A stretch of DNA of 64,000 bases from SIG307 sp964545045 (lineage in GTDB: Bacteria; Bacillota; Clostridia; Lachnospirales; Lachnospiraceae). The stretch lies in assembly GCA_964545045.1 (NCBI GenBank), contig CAZJEN010000001.1, forward strand, positions 172,427 through 236,426, written 5' to 3'. Of this stretch, positions 34,353-43,526 are shown piece by piece; the first letter of the stretch is position 1, and every line of letters begins with the position of its first letter. The notes beneath the pieces were generated by a model, which saw only the letters and a program-made list of their open reading frames with translations, was not told where the DNA came from and ran no database searches. Made by a program: the position numbers and the translations under genes.

Positions 34353-34829
34353 ATGGCATTAAGAAAAATCAGAACATTAGGTGATCCGGTATTACAGAAG
34401 GTTTCCAAGCCGGTAACGGAAGTAAATGAAAAGATTAAAGAATTGGCATACGATATGTTGGATACAATGTATACTGCAAACGGTGTAGGTTTGGCTGCGC
34501 CGCAGATCGGTGTGTTAAAGAGAATTGTAGTAATTGACGTATCTCCGGAAGGGGATAAGCCGATTGTCCTTATTAACCCGGAAATCATTGCAATGTCCGG
34601 TACCCAGAGCGGTGAGGAAGGTTGTTTGAGTGTTCCGGGAAAGTCCGGATGTGTGACCAGACCGAATGAGGTAACGGTACGTGCTTACAATTTAAAAATG
34701 CAGCCGATTGAGTTGACGGGTGACGGACTTTTGGCTCGTGCGCTTTGTCATGAGATTGACCATTTGGATGGCGTAGTATACGTAGAAAAGGTAGAAGGCG
34801 AACTTCACGACGTGGTTCCGCAGGAATAA
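34353..34829 (+). CDS. def: Peptide deformylase
   Basis: Metalloenzyme removing the formyl group from nascent N-terminal methionine. 158 residues with the three motifs GVGLAAPQIG, EEGCLSVPG and HEIDHLDG; Cys and the two His bind the metal, and the Glu of HEIDH is catalytic. ATG start with AGGAGG. It is paired with fmt 13 bp downstream, the enzyme that adds the formyl group to initiator tRNA; this pairing is widely conserved. Confidence 0.96.
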   Translation: MALRKIRTLGDPVLQKVSKPVTEVNEKIKELAYDMLDTMYTANGVGLAAPQIGVLKRIVVIDVSPEGDKPIVLINPEIIAMSGTQSGEEGCLSVPGKSGCVTRPNEVTVRAYNLKMQPIELTGDGLLARALCHEIDHLDGVVYVEKVEGELHDVVPQE

Positions 34830-34842
34830 CGGGAGGAATACA

Positions 34843-35778
34843 ATGAGAGCAGTTTTTATGGGTACACCGGAGATTGCGGCAGAGGTTTTAAAATGTCTGC
34901 TTACCTCCGAACATGAAATCATTGCGGTGGTAACACAGCCGGATCGTCCGAAGGGAAGAGGAAAGGAGCTTGCTAAGTCCCCGGTAAAACTGGTGGCGGA
35001 AGAACATGGAATTCCGGTGTTTCAGCCGGAAAAGGTAAAGGCTCCGGAAGCAGTGGCACAGTTAAAAGAATATAATGCGGATATCTTTTTGGTTGCGGCG
35101 TTCGGCCAGATTGTTTCCAAAGAAATATTAGATATACCGAAGTACGGCTGTATCAATGTTCATGCGTCTCTTTTGCCGGAATACCGCGGAGCGGCACCGA
35201 TTCAGTGGGCAATCTTGGATGGAAAAGAAAAAACAGGTATTACCATTATGCGAATGGATGAAGGTATTGATACCGGAGATATGATTTGTAAGGTAGAGAT
35301 ACCGATTACAGAGGAAGAGACCGGTGGAAGCCTTCATGATAAGTTGGCGGCGGCAGGTGGTCCGCTTCTTCTTTCCGCAATCAGACAGATTGAAGATGGG
35401 ACAGCGGTTTATACGCCGCAGAATCATGAGGAGCATACCTATGCAAAGATGCTTCGAAAGGAACTGGGCAAGCTTGATTTTACGGAACCGGCGGAAAAGT
35501 TGGAGCGCTACATCCGCGGTTTAAATCCGTGGCCGAGTGCATATACTTACAAGGATGGCAAGACAATGAAGTTCTGGAGTGCTTCCGTATCTTACGAGAA
35601 GTTTGATGCTTGTCCTTGCGGTACCCTTGTTTCCGTAAAGGACGGTATGCTTTGGATTATGACGGGAGACGGCGTATTGCAAGTTAAGGAGCTTCAGCCG
35701 GAGGGTAAGCGTCGTATGACTACCGAGGAGTATTTGAGAGGATATCCGCTTACTCCGGGCGTGGTTTTCGGAAGCTGA
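34843..35778 (+). CDS. fmt: Methionyl-tRNA formyltransferase
   Basis: Formylates Met-tRNAfMet using 10-formyl-tetrahydrofolate. 311 residues: RAVFMGTPEIAAEVLKCL, the folate-binding and catalytic block HASLLPEYRGAAPIQWAIL, GITIMRMDEGIDTGDM, and a C-terminal OB-like tRNA-binding domain with RGLNPWPSAYT. ATG start with GGGAGG upstream. It follows def. Confidence 0.96.
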   Translation: MRAVFMGTPEIAAEVLKCLLTSEHEIIAVVTQPDRPKGRGKELAKSPVKLVAEEHGIPVFQPEKVKAPEAVAQLKEYNADIFLVAAFGQIVSKEILDIPKYGCINVHASLLPEYRGAAPIQWAILDGKEKTGITIMRMDEGIDTGDMICKVEIPITEEETGGSLHDKLAAAGGPLLLSAIRQIEDGTAVYTPQNHEEHTYAKMLRKELGKLDFTEPAEKLERYIRGLNPWPSAYTYKDGKTMKFWSASVSYEKFDACPCGTLVSVKDGMLWIMTGDGVLQVKELQPEGKRRMTTEEYLRGYPLTPGVVFGS

Positions 35779-35885
35779 GTTTTTGTTATATAGGAAATTG
35801 AATGCTTTCCTATGCTCGGTGCGAGGGTTTCGCAAGTGAAACTTTTAATGTATGGTTAGGGTGATGGGAACGGAGGTAGATTGGC

Positions 35886-36572
35886 ATGTTGTATTATGAT
35901 TGGACGTATTTTTTAGTACTGATCGGTGTGGCCTTGTCCTTATGGGCATCTGCCGGTGTAAAAAGTAAGTTTTCCGAGTATTCCAAAGTATTGACGATGA
36001 GAGGAATTACCGCATATGAGGCGGCAGAACGTATTTTACACGACGCGGGGATTTATGATGTGAGGATTGAGCGTGTGGCGGGTAATCTTACGGATCATTA
36101 TGATTCTTCCTCAAAGGTGTTGCGCCTTTCTGATTTGGTGTATAACAGTACTTCCGTTGCGGCTGTGGGAGTGGCAGCCCATGAATGCGGACATGCGATA
36201 CAGGACCATGAGGAGTACGTTCCGTTACGTTTGCGCCACTTTCTTGTCCCGATTGTAAATTTCGGAAATACGTTATCCATGCCGTTGTTTTTCATCGGAT
36301 TATTATTGGGAATGTACGACACACTTGTTCCGATCGGAATCTTTTTGTTTTCCTTTGCGGTACTGTTTCAGTTTGTGACATTGCCGGTGGAGTTTAATGC
36401 CTCCTCCAGGGCGGTAGCGATTTTAGGAAACAGCGGAATGGTAATGTCCGAGGAACTTCCGAAGGTGAAAAAGGTATTGCGTGCGGCGGCATACACCTAT
36501 CTTGCGGCAGCAGCATCTTCTGCGCTGCAGTTGTTACGGTTGTTGTTGATAGCACGCAGAAGGAGAGATTAG
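35886..36572 (+). CDS. Membrane zinc metallopeptidase, YugP family
   Basis: Neutral zinc metallopeptidase of the YugP-type family, 228 residues. An N-terminal membrane helix (WTYFLVLIGVALSLWASAG) is followed by the zinc motif AAHECGHAIQ (HExxH) near residue 98 and the third-ligand region VEFNASSRA. Hydrophobic stretches around 120-160 and near the C-terminus keep it in the membrane. ATG start with GGAGG. It lies in a translation and RNA-modification gene run, as in other Firmicutes; its substrate is unknown. Confidence 0.9.
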   Translation: MLYYDWTYFLVLIGVALSLWASAGVKSKFSEYSKVLTMRGITAYEAAERILHDAGIYDVRIERVAGNLTDHYDSSSKVLRLSDLVYNSTSVAAVGVAAHECGHAIQDHEEYVPLRLRHFLVPIVNFGNTLSMPLFFIGLLLGMYDTLVPIGIFLFSFAVLFQFVTLPVEFNASSRAVAILGNSGMVMSEELPKVKKVLRAAAYTYLAAAASSALQLLRLLLIARRRRD

Positions 36573-36573
36573 G

Positions 36574-37938
36574 ATGGCTGCGGATGAAACAAAATCTCTT
36601 ACGGCAAGAGATGCCACGGTGAAGATGTTGCTTGCGGTATGCAAGGACAAGCAGTTTTCCCATGTGGTAAAAGCGAAATTTTTGGTAAAAATCGAAGAGA
36701 AAAGAGAGCGGGCATTGGCAACGAGATTGTTCGAAGGCTGCCTGGAACGTTTGATAGAACTGGATTATATTATTGACTCTTTTTCAAAGACACCGGTCAG
36801 AAAGATGAAGCCTGCCATTGCGGCGATTTTGCGAATGACGGTGTACCAGCTTATGTATATGGATAAGATTCCGGCCGGTGCTGCTTGTAATGAAGCAGTA
36901 AAGTTGGCCAAAAAATACGGATTCGCAGGTTTATCCGGCTTTGTAAACGGAGTGGCCCGTAACATAGCCAGGGCGGAGGAGATACCGTATCCGGATGAAA
37001 AAAGAGACAGAAAAAAATATCTTTCCGTGAAGTATTCTATGCCGTCTACGATTGTAGAACAGATGTGTAAGCAATACGGAGAAGATGTTTCGGAGACGGT
37101 TTTTTCTGCATTTTTACAAGCAGAGACTTCGGTTTCCGTACGGTGTATGACACATTTTACCAATACAAAAGAACTAAAGAATTTGCTCTCGGAAGCCGAT
37201 GTAATTGCAGAAGAGGGTTTTTATTCCGGAGATGCCCTCAGACTTTCCGGAATGGATTCGCCGGAACGTTTACCGGGCTTTTCGGAAGGGATGTTTTATA
37301 TTCAGGACGAGAGTTCCATGCAGGCAGTACTTGCTGCGGGACTGACCGGAAATGAACAAGTGCTGGATTTGTGTGCCGCGCCGGGAGGAAAAACCATGAT
37401 GGCGGCGGATATCTTGTTGTCAAAGGGAATCGGAACGGTAGAAGCCAGAGACCTTACGGATGCAAAGGTAATGCTTTTACATGAGAATAAAGAACGTTGT
37501 CGTATGGACAATGTAACGATTCGACAGGCAGATGCCACTGTGTTCCGGCCGGAGGATGAAGAAGGCTACGATGTGGTATTGGCGGATGTGCCGTGTTCCG
37601 GTCTCGGAATTATCGGAAAGAAGCCGGACATTAAGTTGTTTATGACAACGGAACAGGAAGAAGAACTTTGTGTGCTGCAAAAAGAAATTTTAAAGAACGC
37701 GGTGCGCTATGTAAAACCGGGTGGAACCTTGATTTTCTCCACCTGCACGTTAAATAAAGAGGAGAATATGGGAGGGTATGAGTTCCTAAAAGAAAAATGC
37801 GGAATGGTTCCGGACAGTCTGGACCCGTTCCTTTCCGGGAAATTGCATACGGAGTCCACAAAGGACGGTTATCTTCAACTGATTCCGGGGGTACATAAGA
37901 CGGACGGATTCTTTGTGGCAAGATTTAAAAAAGCATGA
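36574..37938 (+). CDS. rsmB: 16S rRNA (cytosine-967-C5)-methyltransferase RsmB
   Basis: SAM-dependent RNA methyltransferase of 454 residues. The N-terminal NusB-like RNA-binding domain (about residues 1-140) is followed by the catalytic domain: SAM motif VLDLCAAPGGKTMMAA, then DVPCSGLGIIGKKPD and FSTCTLNKEEN, which hold the two cysteines of m5C methyltransferases. ATG start 2 bp after the stop of the peptidase gene, with AAGGAGAG inside that gene's end. Co-transcribed with rlmN. Confidence 0.94.
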   Translation: MAADETKSLTARDATVKMLLAVCKDKQFSHVVKAKFLVKIEEKRERALATRLFEGCLERLIELDYIIDSFSKTPVRKMKPAIAAILRMTVYQLMYMDKIPAGAACNEAVKLAKKYGFAGLSGFVNGVARNIARAEEIPYPDEKRDRKKYLSVKYSMPSTIVEQMCKQYGEDVSETVFSAFLQAETSVSVRCMTHFTNTKELKNLLSEADVIAEEGFYSGDALRLSGMDSPERLPGFSEGMFYIQDESSMQAVLAAGLTGNEQVLDLCAAPGGKTMMAADILLSKGIGTVEARDLTDAKVMLLHENKERCRMDNVTIRQADATVFRPEDEEGYDVVLADVPCSGLGIIGKKPDIKLFMTTEQEEELCVLQKEILKNAVRYVKPGGTLIFSTCTLNKEENMGGYEFLKEKCGMVPDSLDPFLSGKLHTESTKDGYLQLIPGVHKTDGFFVARFKKA

Positions 37939-37949
37939 GGTAACAGAGA

Positions 37950-38999
37950 ATGCAGGAGCAAAAGAAAGACATTAAGTCTTTTTCTATGACGGAACTGACG
38001 GAGGAATTGCTTGCACTGGGAGAAAAGAAGTTTCGGGCGGCGCAGGTATTTGACTGGCTTCATAAACGAGGTGTGACCGAGTTTTCTCAGATGACCAATC
38101 TTTCCGCAAGTTTAAGAGAAAAACTGGAAGAGCATTACACGATTGTTTCTTTGAGAGAAGTAAGAAGCCTTTCGTCCGCGCAGGATGAAACGGTGAAGTT
38201 TTTGTTTGCTTTACCGGATGATAAGGTCATCGAAAGTGTATTTATGAAGTACAAGCACGGGAATTCCGTCTGTATTTCTTCACAGGCGGGCTGCCGGATG
38301 GGGTGCAGGTTTTGTGCATCTACCTTAGGCGGTTTGGAACGTAATCTGTTGCCGTCGGAAATGCTGGAACAAATTTACCGCATACAGGAGTTGACGGGGG
38401 AACGGGTTTCCAACGTGGTAGTTATGGGCACGGGGGAACCGATGGATAATTATGATAATCTGGTACGTTTCCTTCGTTTAATTTCCGCACCGGAAGGTCA
38501 AAACATGAGCATCCGGAATATTACGGTATCCACCTGCGGCATTGTGGAGAATATGCGTCGTTTTGCGGAAGAGGGCTTGCCGGTTACGTTGGCACTTTCC
38601 CTGCATGCGCCGAATGATGAAGCGAGAAAACGTCTTATGCCGGTAGCAAACAAGTATAGATTGAAAGAGGTGCTGGCGGCTTGTGATTTTTATTTCGAAA
38701 AGACCGGACGCAGAATCAGCTATGAATACAGCCTGGTAGCCGGAGAGAATGATACCGAGGCGGAAGCGGATGCGTTAGGGAAGCTTTTAAGAGGCAAAAA
38801 TTGCCATGTAAATTTGATTCCGGTGAATCCGATTAAGGAGCGGGAATACAAGCAATCAAGTTTTAAAAATGTTTTAAATTTTCGAAAAAGGCTTGAAAAA
38901 TATAATATTAATGTTACTATAAGAAGAGAATTAGGTGCGGATATCGGAGCGGCCTGTGGGCAGCTGAGAAAGAGTCATCTGGATTCTGCGGATAATTGA
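37950..38999 (+). CDS. rlmN: Dual-specificity RNA methyltransferase RlmN
   Basis: Radical-SAM enzyme making 2-methyladenosine in 23S rRNA A2503 and in some tRNAs. 349 residues: an N-terminal accessory domain, the 4Fe-4S motif CRMGCRFCAS (CxxxCxxC), VVMGTGEPMDNYDN, LALSLHAPNDEARKRLMP, and the C-terminal LNFRKRLEKYNINVTIRRELGADIGAACGQL with the acceptor cysteine. Methylation here lowers affinity for some peptidyl-transferase antibiotics only when Cfr-like; this sequence reads as RlmN. It overlaps nothing essential and ends just before the stp leader. Confidence 0.95.
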   Translation: MQEQKKDIKSFSMTELTEELLALGEKKFRAAQVFDWLHKRGVTEFSQMTNLSASLREKLEEHYTIVSLREVRSLSSAQDETVKFLFALPDDKVIESVFMKYKHGNSVCISSQAGCRMGCRFCASTLGGLERNLLPSEMLEQIYRIQELTGERVSNVVVMGTGEPMDNYDNLVRFLRLISAPEGQNMSIRNITVSTCGIVENMRRFAEEGLPVTLALSLHAPNDEARKRLMPVANKYRLKEVLAACDFYFEKTGRRISYEYSLVAGENDTEAEADALGKLLRGKNCHVNLIPVNPIKEREYKQSSFKNVLNFRKRLEKYNINVTIRRELGADIGAACGQLRKSHLDSADN

Positions 39000-39049
39000 G
39001 GGGATACGGTATAAAACGGGTATGTGGAGTTACGGAGGAGGTGACTGCC

Positions 39050-39784
39050 GTGAAGTCTTATTCTACGACAGATAAAGGAAAAACAAGAGAAGTAAATCAG
39101 GATTACATATATAGCAGTGATGAACCGGTAGGGTTATTGCCGAATTTATATATTGTGGCAGACGGAATGGGCGGCTATAACGCAGGAGATTACGCGTCCC
39201 ACTGCAGTGTGGATGCCTTTGTTGAGCAGGTTCAGAAGAATGAGCAGCCGACGGTAATCGGTACCATGACGGAAGCTCTTAAGGTCGCAAACGCAACGGT
39301 ATTACAGCATGCAAGGGAGAATGAAGAGCTTCGTGGAATGGGAACGACCTTTGTTGCAGCCACTGTATTTCCGGACAGAGTTTATGTGATGAACGTAGGT
39401 GACAGCCGGCTTTATTTGGTCGGCAATGAAATAAAGCAGATTACGGTGGATCATTCCTATGTGGAGGAAATGGTCCGTAAGGGAGAGTTGCAGCGAAAGG
39501 ATGCCAGAATTCATCCGAAAAAGAATGTAATTACCCGTGCGGTAGGCGTGGAAGATTCGGTTGAGGCGGATTTTTATGAAGTGGAGCCGGAGGAAGATTC
39601 CCGCTATCTTCTGTTGTGTACGGACGGATTGACCAATATGATGGAGGATGATGAGATTTGTCATCTGATTCAGAAGTACACGAAGTCACCGCAGGAGGCT
39701 GTACATAAATTAGTGAAAAAAGCCAATGATTATGGCGGTAAAGATAATATTTCCATTATTATTATAGGTTTGAAACAGGAATAG
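39050..39784 (+). CDS. stp: PP2C-type Ser/Thr phosphatase (Stp/PrpC)
   Basis: Metal-dependent protein phosphatase opposing the kinase encoded next door. 244 residues: REVNQDYI, ADGMGGYNAGDYAS (metal Asp and Gly), GMGTTFVAATV, VGDSRLYLV, LLCTDGLTNMMEDDEI and the final GGKDNISIII. The start GTG 39050 is chosen because GGAGGAGGTGA precedes it and VKSYSTTDKGKTREVNQD is the family N-terminus; the frame is open from 38996, overlapping the rlmN end. It is 14 bp from prkC. Confidence 0.93.
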   Translation: MKSYSTTDKGKTREVNQDYIYSSDEPVGLLPNLYIVADGMGGYNAGDYASHCSVDAFVEQVQKNEQPTVIGTMTEALKVANATVLQHARENEELRGMGTTFVAATVFPDRVYVMNVGDSRLYLVGNEIKQITVDHSYVEEMVRKGELQRKDARIHPKKNVITRAVGVEDSVEADFYEVEPEEDSRYLLLCTDGLTNMMEDDEICHLIQKYTKSPQEAVHKLVKKANDYGGKDNISIIIIGLKQE

Positions 39785-39798
39785 AAAGGTGAGATACT

Positions 39799-41961
39799 AT
39801 GGTTAAACCAGGAATGTTTATCAGCGAAAGATACGAGATTATTGAGAAAGTCGGTTCCGGCGGCATGGCGGATGTATATCGCGCAAAGTGCCATCGTTTA
39901 AATCGTTATGTCGGAATCAAGATTTTAAAGCCGGAGTTTTCCGCGGATAAAAATTTGGTAACGAAGTTTCGTGCCGAGGCACAGTCTGCGGCAGGTCTTT
40001 CCCATCCGAATATTGTAAGCGTATATGATGTCGGCGACGACGGCGATTTACATTACATTGTAATGGAACTGGTGGAAGGTATCACCTTAAAGAAGTTTAT
40101 TGAAAAGAAGGGCAAGTTGGAGATTAAGGAAGCTATCGGTATTGCAATCCAGATTTCCCAGGGCCTTGAAGCGGCACATGACAATCATATCGTGCATCGT
40201 GATATTAAGCCGCAGAATATTATTATTTCCAAAGAGGGTAAGGTAAAGGTTGCGGATTTCGGTATTGCCAAGGCAGCCACCACCAATACGGTTACCCAGA
40301 ATGCGGTGGGCTCTGTACATTACCTTTCTCCGGAGCAGGCAAGAGGCGGTTACAGCGATGAGAAGAGTGATATTTATTCTCTCGGTGTTACTATGTACGA
40401 GATGCTTTGCGGTAAGGTTCCGTTTGCGGGAGATAATACAGTTTCCGTGGCTCTTTCCCATATTCAGTATGAGCCGGTTCCGGTAAAGGAAGTAAATCCG
40501 GCGGTTCCGTACAGTGTGGATATGATTATTCAGAAATGTATGCAGAAGAGACCGGAGAACCGTTATTTGTCTGCATCTGAGCTGATTGTTGACTTAAAGC
40601 GTTCCGTAATGAATCCGGAGGGTGATTTTGTACGTATTACGGCAGGGGTTGTTACCGATTCTCCGACCAAGAATATGACACAGGATGAGATGGCTGTTAT
40701 TAAGAGTGCGGCCAAATCTCCGGTGACCCGGTACGAAGCAAACCAGCAGGCTAATGCCCAGGTGCTTCGTGAAGAGGAAGAGGAGTTGGATTCTTCGGAT
40801 TCTAAATGGGATAAGACGATTCTGATTGCAAGTATTGCCGTAATTTTAATCGGTATGGGAGCAATCTTATTTGCTGTGATTAAGTTTATTGATGTTTGGG
40901 GAACCGGCAAGGCTACGCCGACGCCGGGGTCTACGACTAAGTTAGAGGGAACTCCTGTTCCGACTGCGACACCGTATGTACCGCTTACAACGACTCGTTT
41001 ACAGAATGTAGTGGGACGTAAGCTGGATGATGCAAAAAAGGTGCTGTATAAGCAGTCTGAGCGGTTTACTATTTTAGACGGTGAAGAAGATTATAGTGAT
41101 GAGTATGAAGCAGGCGTCGTTATTTACCAGTACCCGGCCGCAAATGTGGATGTTGCTTTAGATGAAGAAATTCGTCTGGTTGTCAGTGCGGGACCGGAAA
41201 TGTTGCGTGTTCCGGACTATCATGTATGGAATTACACGGAAGCAAAGGTTGAGGCAGAGAATGATTTTAAGGTCCGTATTGAGTTTGAAAACTCCGATGT
41301 AGAAGTAAATCGTGTCATTCGTACGGTTCCGGACAGAGACGAGCTTCTTGCGAAGGGCGGCGAGCTTGTTCTTGTGGTAAGCCGTGGTCAGAAGGTAGAA
41401 TTGATGCCGAACCTTTTAGGTATGACTTTGGACGGTGCAAAGCTTTCTTTGGAAGAGAAGGGCTTTGTGGTTGGTGAAGTGAGCTATGAAGGTTCTCCGA
41501 CCTATGCGGAAGGTTTGGTTATTTATCAGAGCGAATCTGCGGATAATGTACTTCCGTACGGTACTACCATTTATTTGACAGTAAGTAACGGTATTGTAGA
41601 AGCAACTCCGACGCCGGCGCCGACACCGACTCCGGCAGCCACGCCGACACCGACTCCGGCTCCTACGCAGGCTCCGAAGGCAATGTGGGAGGTTACGGTG
41701 AAGGTAACGAAGAACCCGATGTACGAAGGAGATGTGGATTGGGTTTACATGGAGATTTTGCGTCCGTATCGCGTAAACGATGATTATAAGTTATATGAGA
41801 ACGAGAAAACTTCTTATGAAATGTTTGATGTTTCTACACTGACCTTTACGGTTCCGAAGGAGGAACTGCAGGGTACCGAGCAGTTGGTTAGAGTATATCT
41901 TGGTGTCGATGGAACACCGGGACCGGTATTTACGGCTACCGTAAAGGAAATCGTACAATGA
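39799..41961 (+). CDS. prkC: Ser/Thr protein kinase PrkC with three PASTA domains
   Basis: Membrane receptor kinase. Residues 1-280 are a eukaryotic-like kinase: GSGGMADVY loop, Lys41 in GIKILK, catalytic HRDIKPQN, DFG, and an activation loop with several Thr (TTNTVTQNAVGSVHYLSPEQ). A single membrane helix (ILIASIAVILIGMGAILFAV) near residue 345 is followed by three PASTA repeats (about 395-610), which in the family bind muropeptides. A Thr/Pro-rich spacer (TPTPAPTPTPAATPTP) and an extra C-terminal beta-domain (AMWEVTVKVTKNPMYEG) end the 720 residues. In Bacillus PrkC drives germination by muropeptides. Paired with stp and overlapping rsgA by 4 bp. Confidence 0.95.
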   Translation: MVKPGMFISERYEIIEKVGSGGMADVYRAKCHRLNRYVGIKILKPEFSADKNLVTKFRAEAQSAAGLSHPNIVSVYDVGDDGDLHYIVMELVEGITLKKFIEKKGKLEIKEAIGIAIQISQGLEAAHDNHIVHRDIKPQNIIISKEGKVKVADFGIAKAATTNTVTQNAVGSVHYLSPEQARGGYSDEKSDIYSLGVTMYEMLCGKVPFAGDNTVSVALSHIQYEPVPVKEVNPAVPYSVDMIIQKCMQKRPENRYLSASELIVDLKRSVMNPEGDFVRITAGVVTDSPTKNMTQDEMAVIKSAAKSPVTRYEANQQANAQVLREEEEELDSSDSKWDKTILIASIAVILIGMGAILFAVIKFIDVWGTGKATPTPGSTTKLEGTPVPTATPYVPLTTTRLQNVVGRKLDDAKKVLYKQSERFTILDGEEDYSDEYEAGVVIYQYPAANVDVALDEEIRLVVSAGPEMLRVPDYHVWNYTEAKVEAENDFKVRIEFENSDVEVNRVIRTVPDRDELLAKGGELVLVVSRGQKVELMPNLLGMTLDGAKLSLEEKGFVVGEVSYEGSPTYAEGLVIYQSESADNVLPYGTTIYLTVSNGIVEATPTPAPTPTPAATPTPTPAPTQAPKAMWEVTVKVTKNPMYEGDVDWVYMEILRPYRVNDDYKLYENEKTSYEMFDVSTLTFTVPKEELQGTEQLVRVYLGVDGTPGPVFTATVKEIVQ

Positions 41962-42836
41962 CCGGAAAGATAACGAAGGGAATTGCAGGGTTTTATTATG
42001 TGTACGGAGAAGACGGCTGTCTTTACGAATGCAAGGCAAAGGGAGTATTTCGTAAGGATGGTATAAAGCCTTTGGTAGGAGATAACGTACGTATTTCAAT
42101 TTTGGATGAGGAAAAGAACATCGGTAACATAGATGAGATTTTGCCGAGGAAAAGTGAGCTTCTTCGTCCGGCTACGGCAAATGTAGATCAGGTTCTTGTA
42201 ATGTTTGCGTCAGCGAAGCCGGCACCGAATTTTAATTTACTGGATCGCTTTTTAATTCGCATGGGACTGGAGAATATTCCGGTGCTGGTAGGTTTTAATA
42301 AGTGTGAGTTAGTAACGGAGGAGCAGCTTTCGGAAATGCGGCGGATTTATTCTCTGGCTGGCTATCCGGTCTATTTCTTCTCCGTAAAAGAAGAAATAGG
42401 TTTGACGGAACTAAAAGCGGCATTAGAAGGAAAAACCACAGCACTTGCGGGCCCGTCCGGCGTAGGTAAGTCCAGCTTGATGAATTGTTTATGCCCTCAG
42501 GCGGAAATGGAAACCGGAGATATCAGTCGAAAGATTGAACGCGGTAAGCACACGACGCGTCATGCAGAAGTGTTTGTAGTATCAGGGGATACCTTTGTAA
42601 TGGATACACCGGGTTTTTCTTCGTTATACGTGAATGAAATTCAAGCCAGAGATTTGTGGAGCTATTTTCCAGAAATGAAGGATGCGGAGCAGGAATGCCG
42701 ATTTACCGGATGTTGTCATATGGAAGAGCCGGATTGCGGAGTAAAGAACCGGGTGTTGTCCGGAGAAATCGCAAAGCAACGTTACGAAAGTTATCGTCAG
42801 TTATATACAGAGTTGAGTCAGATTAAAAGATATTAG
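41958..42836 (+). CDS. rsgA: Ribosome small-subunit GTPase RsgA
   Basis: Circularly permuted GTPase that checks late 30S maturation. 292 residues: an N-terminal OB domain, G4 NKCEL, then G1 AGPSGVGKSS, G3 DTPGF, and a C-terminal zinc knuckle CRFTGCCHMEEPDC. Start ATG overlaps the prkC stop (ATGA), so translation is coupled. The order prkC-rsgA-rpe-thiN is conserved in Firmicutes. Confidence 0.96.
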   Translation: MTGKITKGIAGFYYVYGEDGCLYECKAKGVFRKDGIKPLVGDNVRISILDEEKNIGNIDEILPRKSELLRPATANVDQVLVMFASAKPAPNFNLLDRFLIRMGLENIPVLVGFNKCELVTEEQLSEMRRIYSLAGYPVYFFSVKEEIGLTELKAALEGKTTALAGPSGVGKSSLMNCLCPQAEMETGDISRKIERGKHTTRHAEVFVVSGDTFVMDTPGFSSLYVNEIQARDLWSYFPEMKDAEQECRFTGCCHMEEPDCGVKNRVLSGEIAKQRYESYRQLYTELSQIKRY

Positions 42837-42866
42837 TTTTTATTTCAATTATCGGAGAGAGAATTT

Positions 42867-43526
42867 ATGTTTAAATTAGCACCGTCTATTTTGGCAGCAG
42901 ATTTTGCAAAATTAGGAGAACAGATTGCATTGGTGGAAAAGGCCGGTGCCGATGAGCTTCACATTGATGTGATGGATGGAGTTTTCGTTCCGAGTATTTC
43001 TTTTGGAATGCCTGTAATTGAGTCCATTCGAAATGTCAGCAAGATGTTTTTTGATGTGCATTTGATGATTGTGGAGCCGGTTCGGTATTTGGAAGAGTTT
43101 GTAAAGGCCGGAGCGGACGGGATTACTGTTCATGCGGAGGCTTGTGAGGATTTGCCGGCTACGGTGCGTAAGGTAAAAGAGTTGGGCGTACGTGTCGGGG
43201 TGTCCATAAAGCCGAATACTCCGATTACTGCTTTGGATGAAGTGGCAGGCGAGCTGGACAGAGTATTGGTTATGACGGTAGAGCCTGGGTTCGGTGGACA
43301 GAAGTTGATTCCGGAGTGTGTAGAGAAGGTAAAAGCATTGGTAAAATACAGGGAAGAACGTTCTGCGTGTTTTGATATTCAGGTGGACGGCGGAATCGGT
43401 CTTTCCAATGTGAAATCGGTTTATGAAGCCGGTGCGGAGGTATTTGTTGCAGGTACTGCAGTATTTCGTGGGGATATTGTACGGAACGTGAAAGCGTTTA
43501 AGGAGGAAATCGGGGTTGCAGATTAA
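42867..43526 (+). CDS. rpe: Ribulose-phosphate 3-epimerase
   Basis: TIM-barrel enzyme interconverting ribulose-5-phosphate and xylulose-5-phosphate in the pentose phosphate pathway. 219 residues: LAPSILAADFAKLG, HIDVMDGVFVPSISFG (metal His/Asp), FFDVHLMIVEP, MTVEPGFGGQKLIP and VDGGIGLSNV. ATG start with GGAGAGAG. It overlaps the downstream PilZ gene by 11 bp. Confidence 0.96.
   Translation: MFKLAPSILAADFAKLGEQIALVEKAGADELHIDVMDGVFVPSISFGMPVIESIRNVSKMFFDVHLMIVEPVRYLEEFVKAGADGITVHAEACEDLPATVRKVKELGVRVGVSIKPNTPITALDEVAGELDRVLVMTVEPGFGGQKLIPECVEKVKALVKYREERSACFDIQVDGGIGLSNVKSVYEAGAEVFVAGTAVFRGDIVRNVKAFKEEIGVAD

Noticed and set aside
36574..42836. A possible defence or novel system among clustered kinase, phosphatase and GTPase genes
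   Set aside because: The order rsmB-rlmN-stp-prkC-rsgA is a standard Firmicutes housekeeping run.
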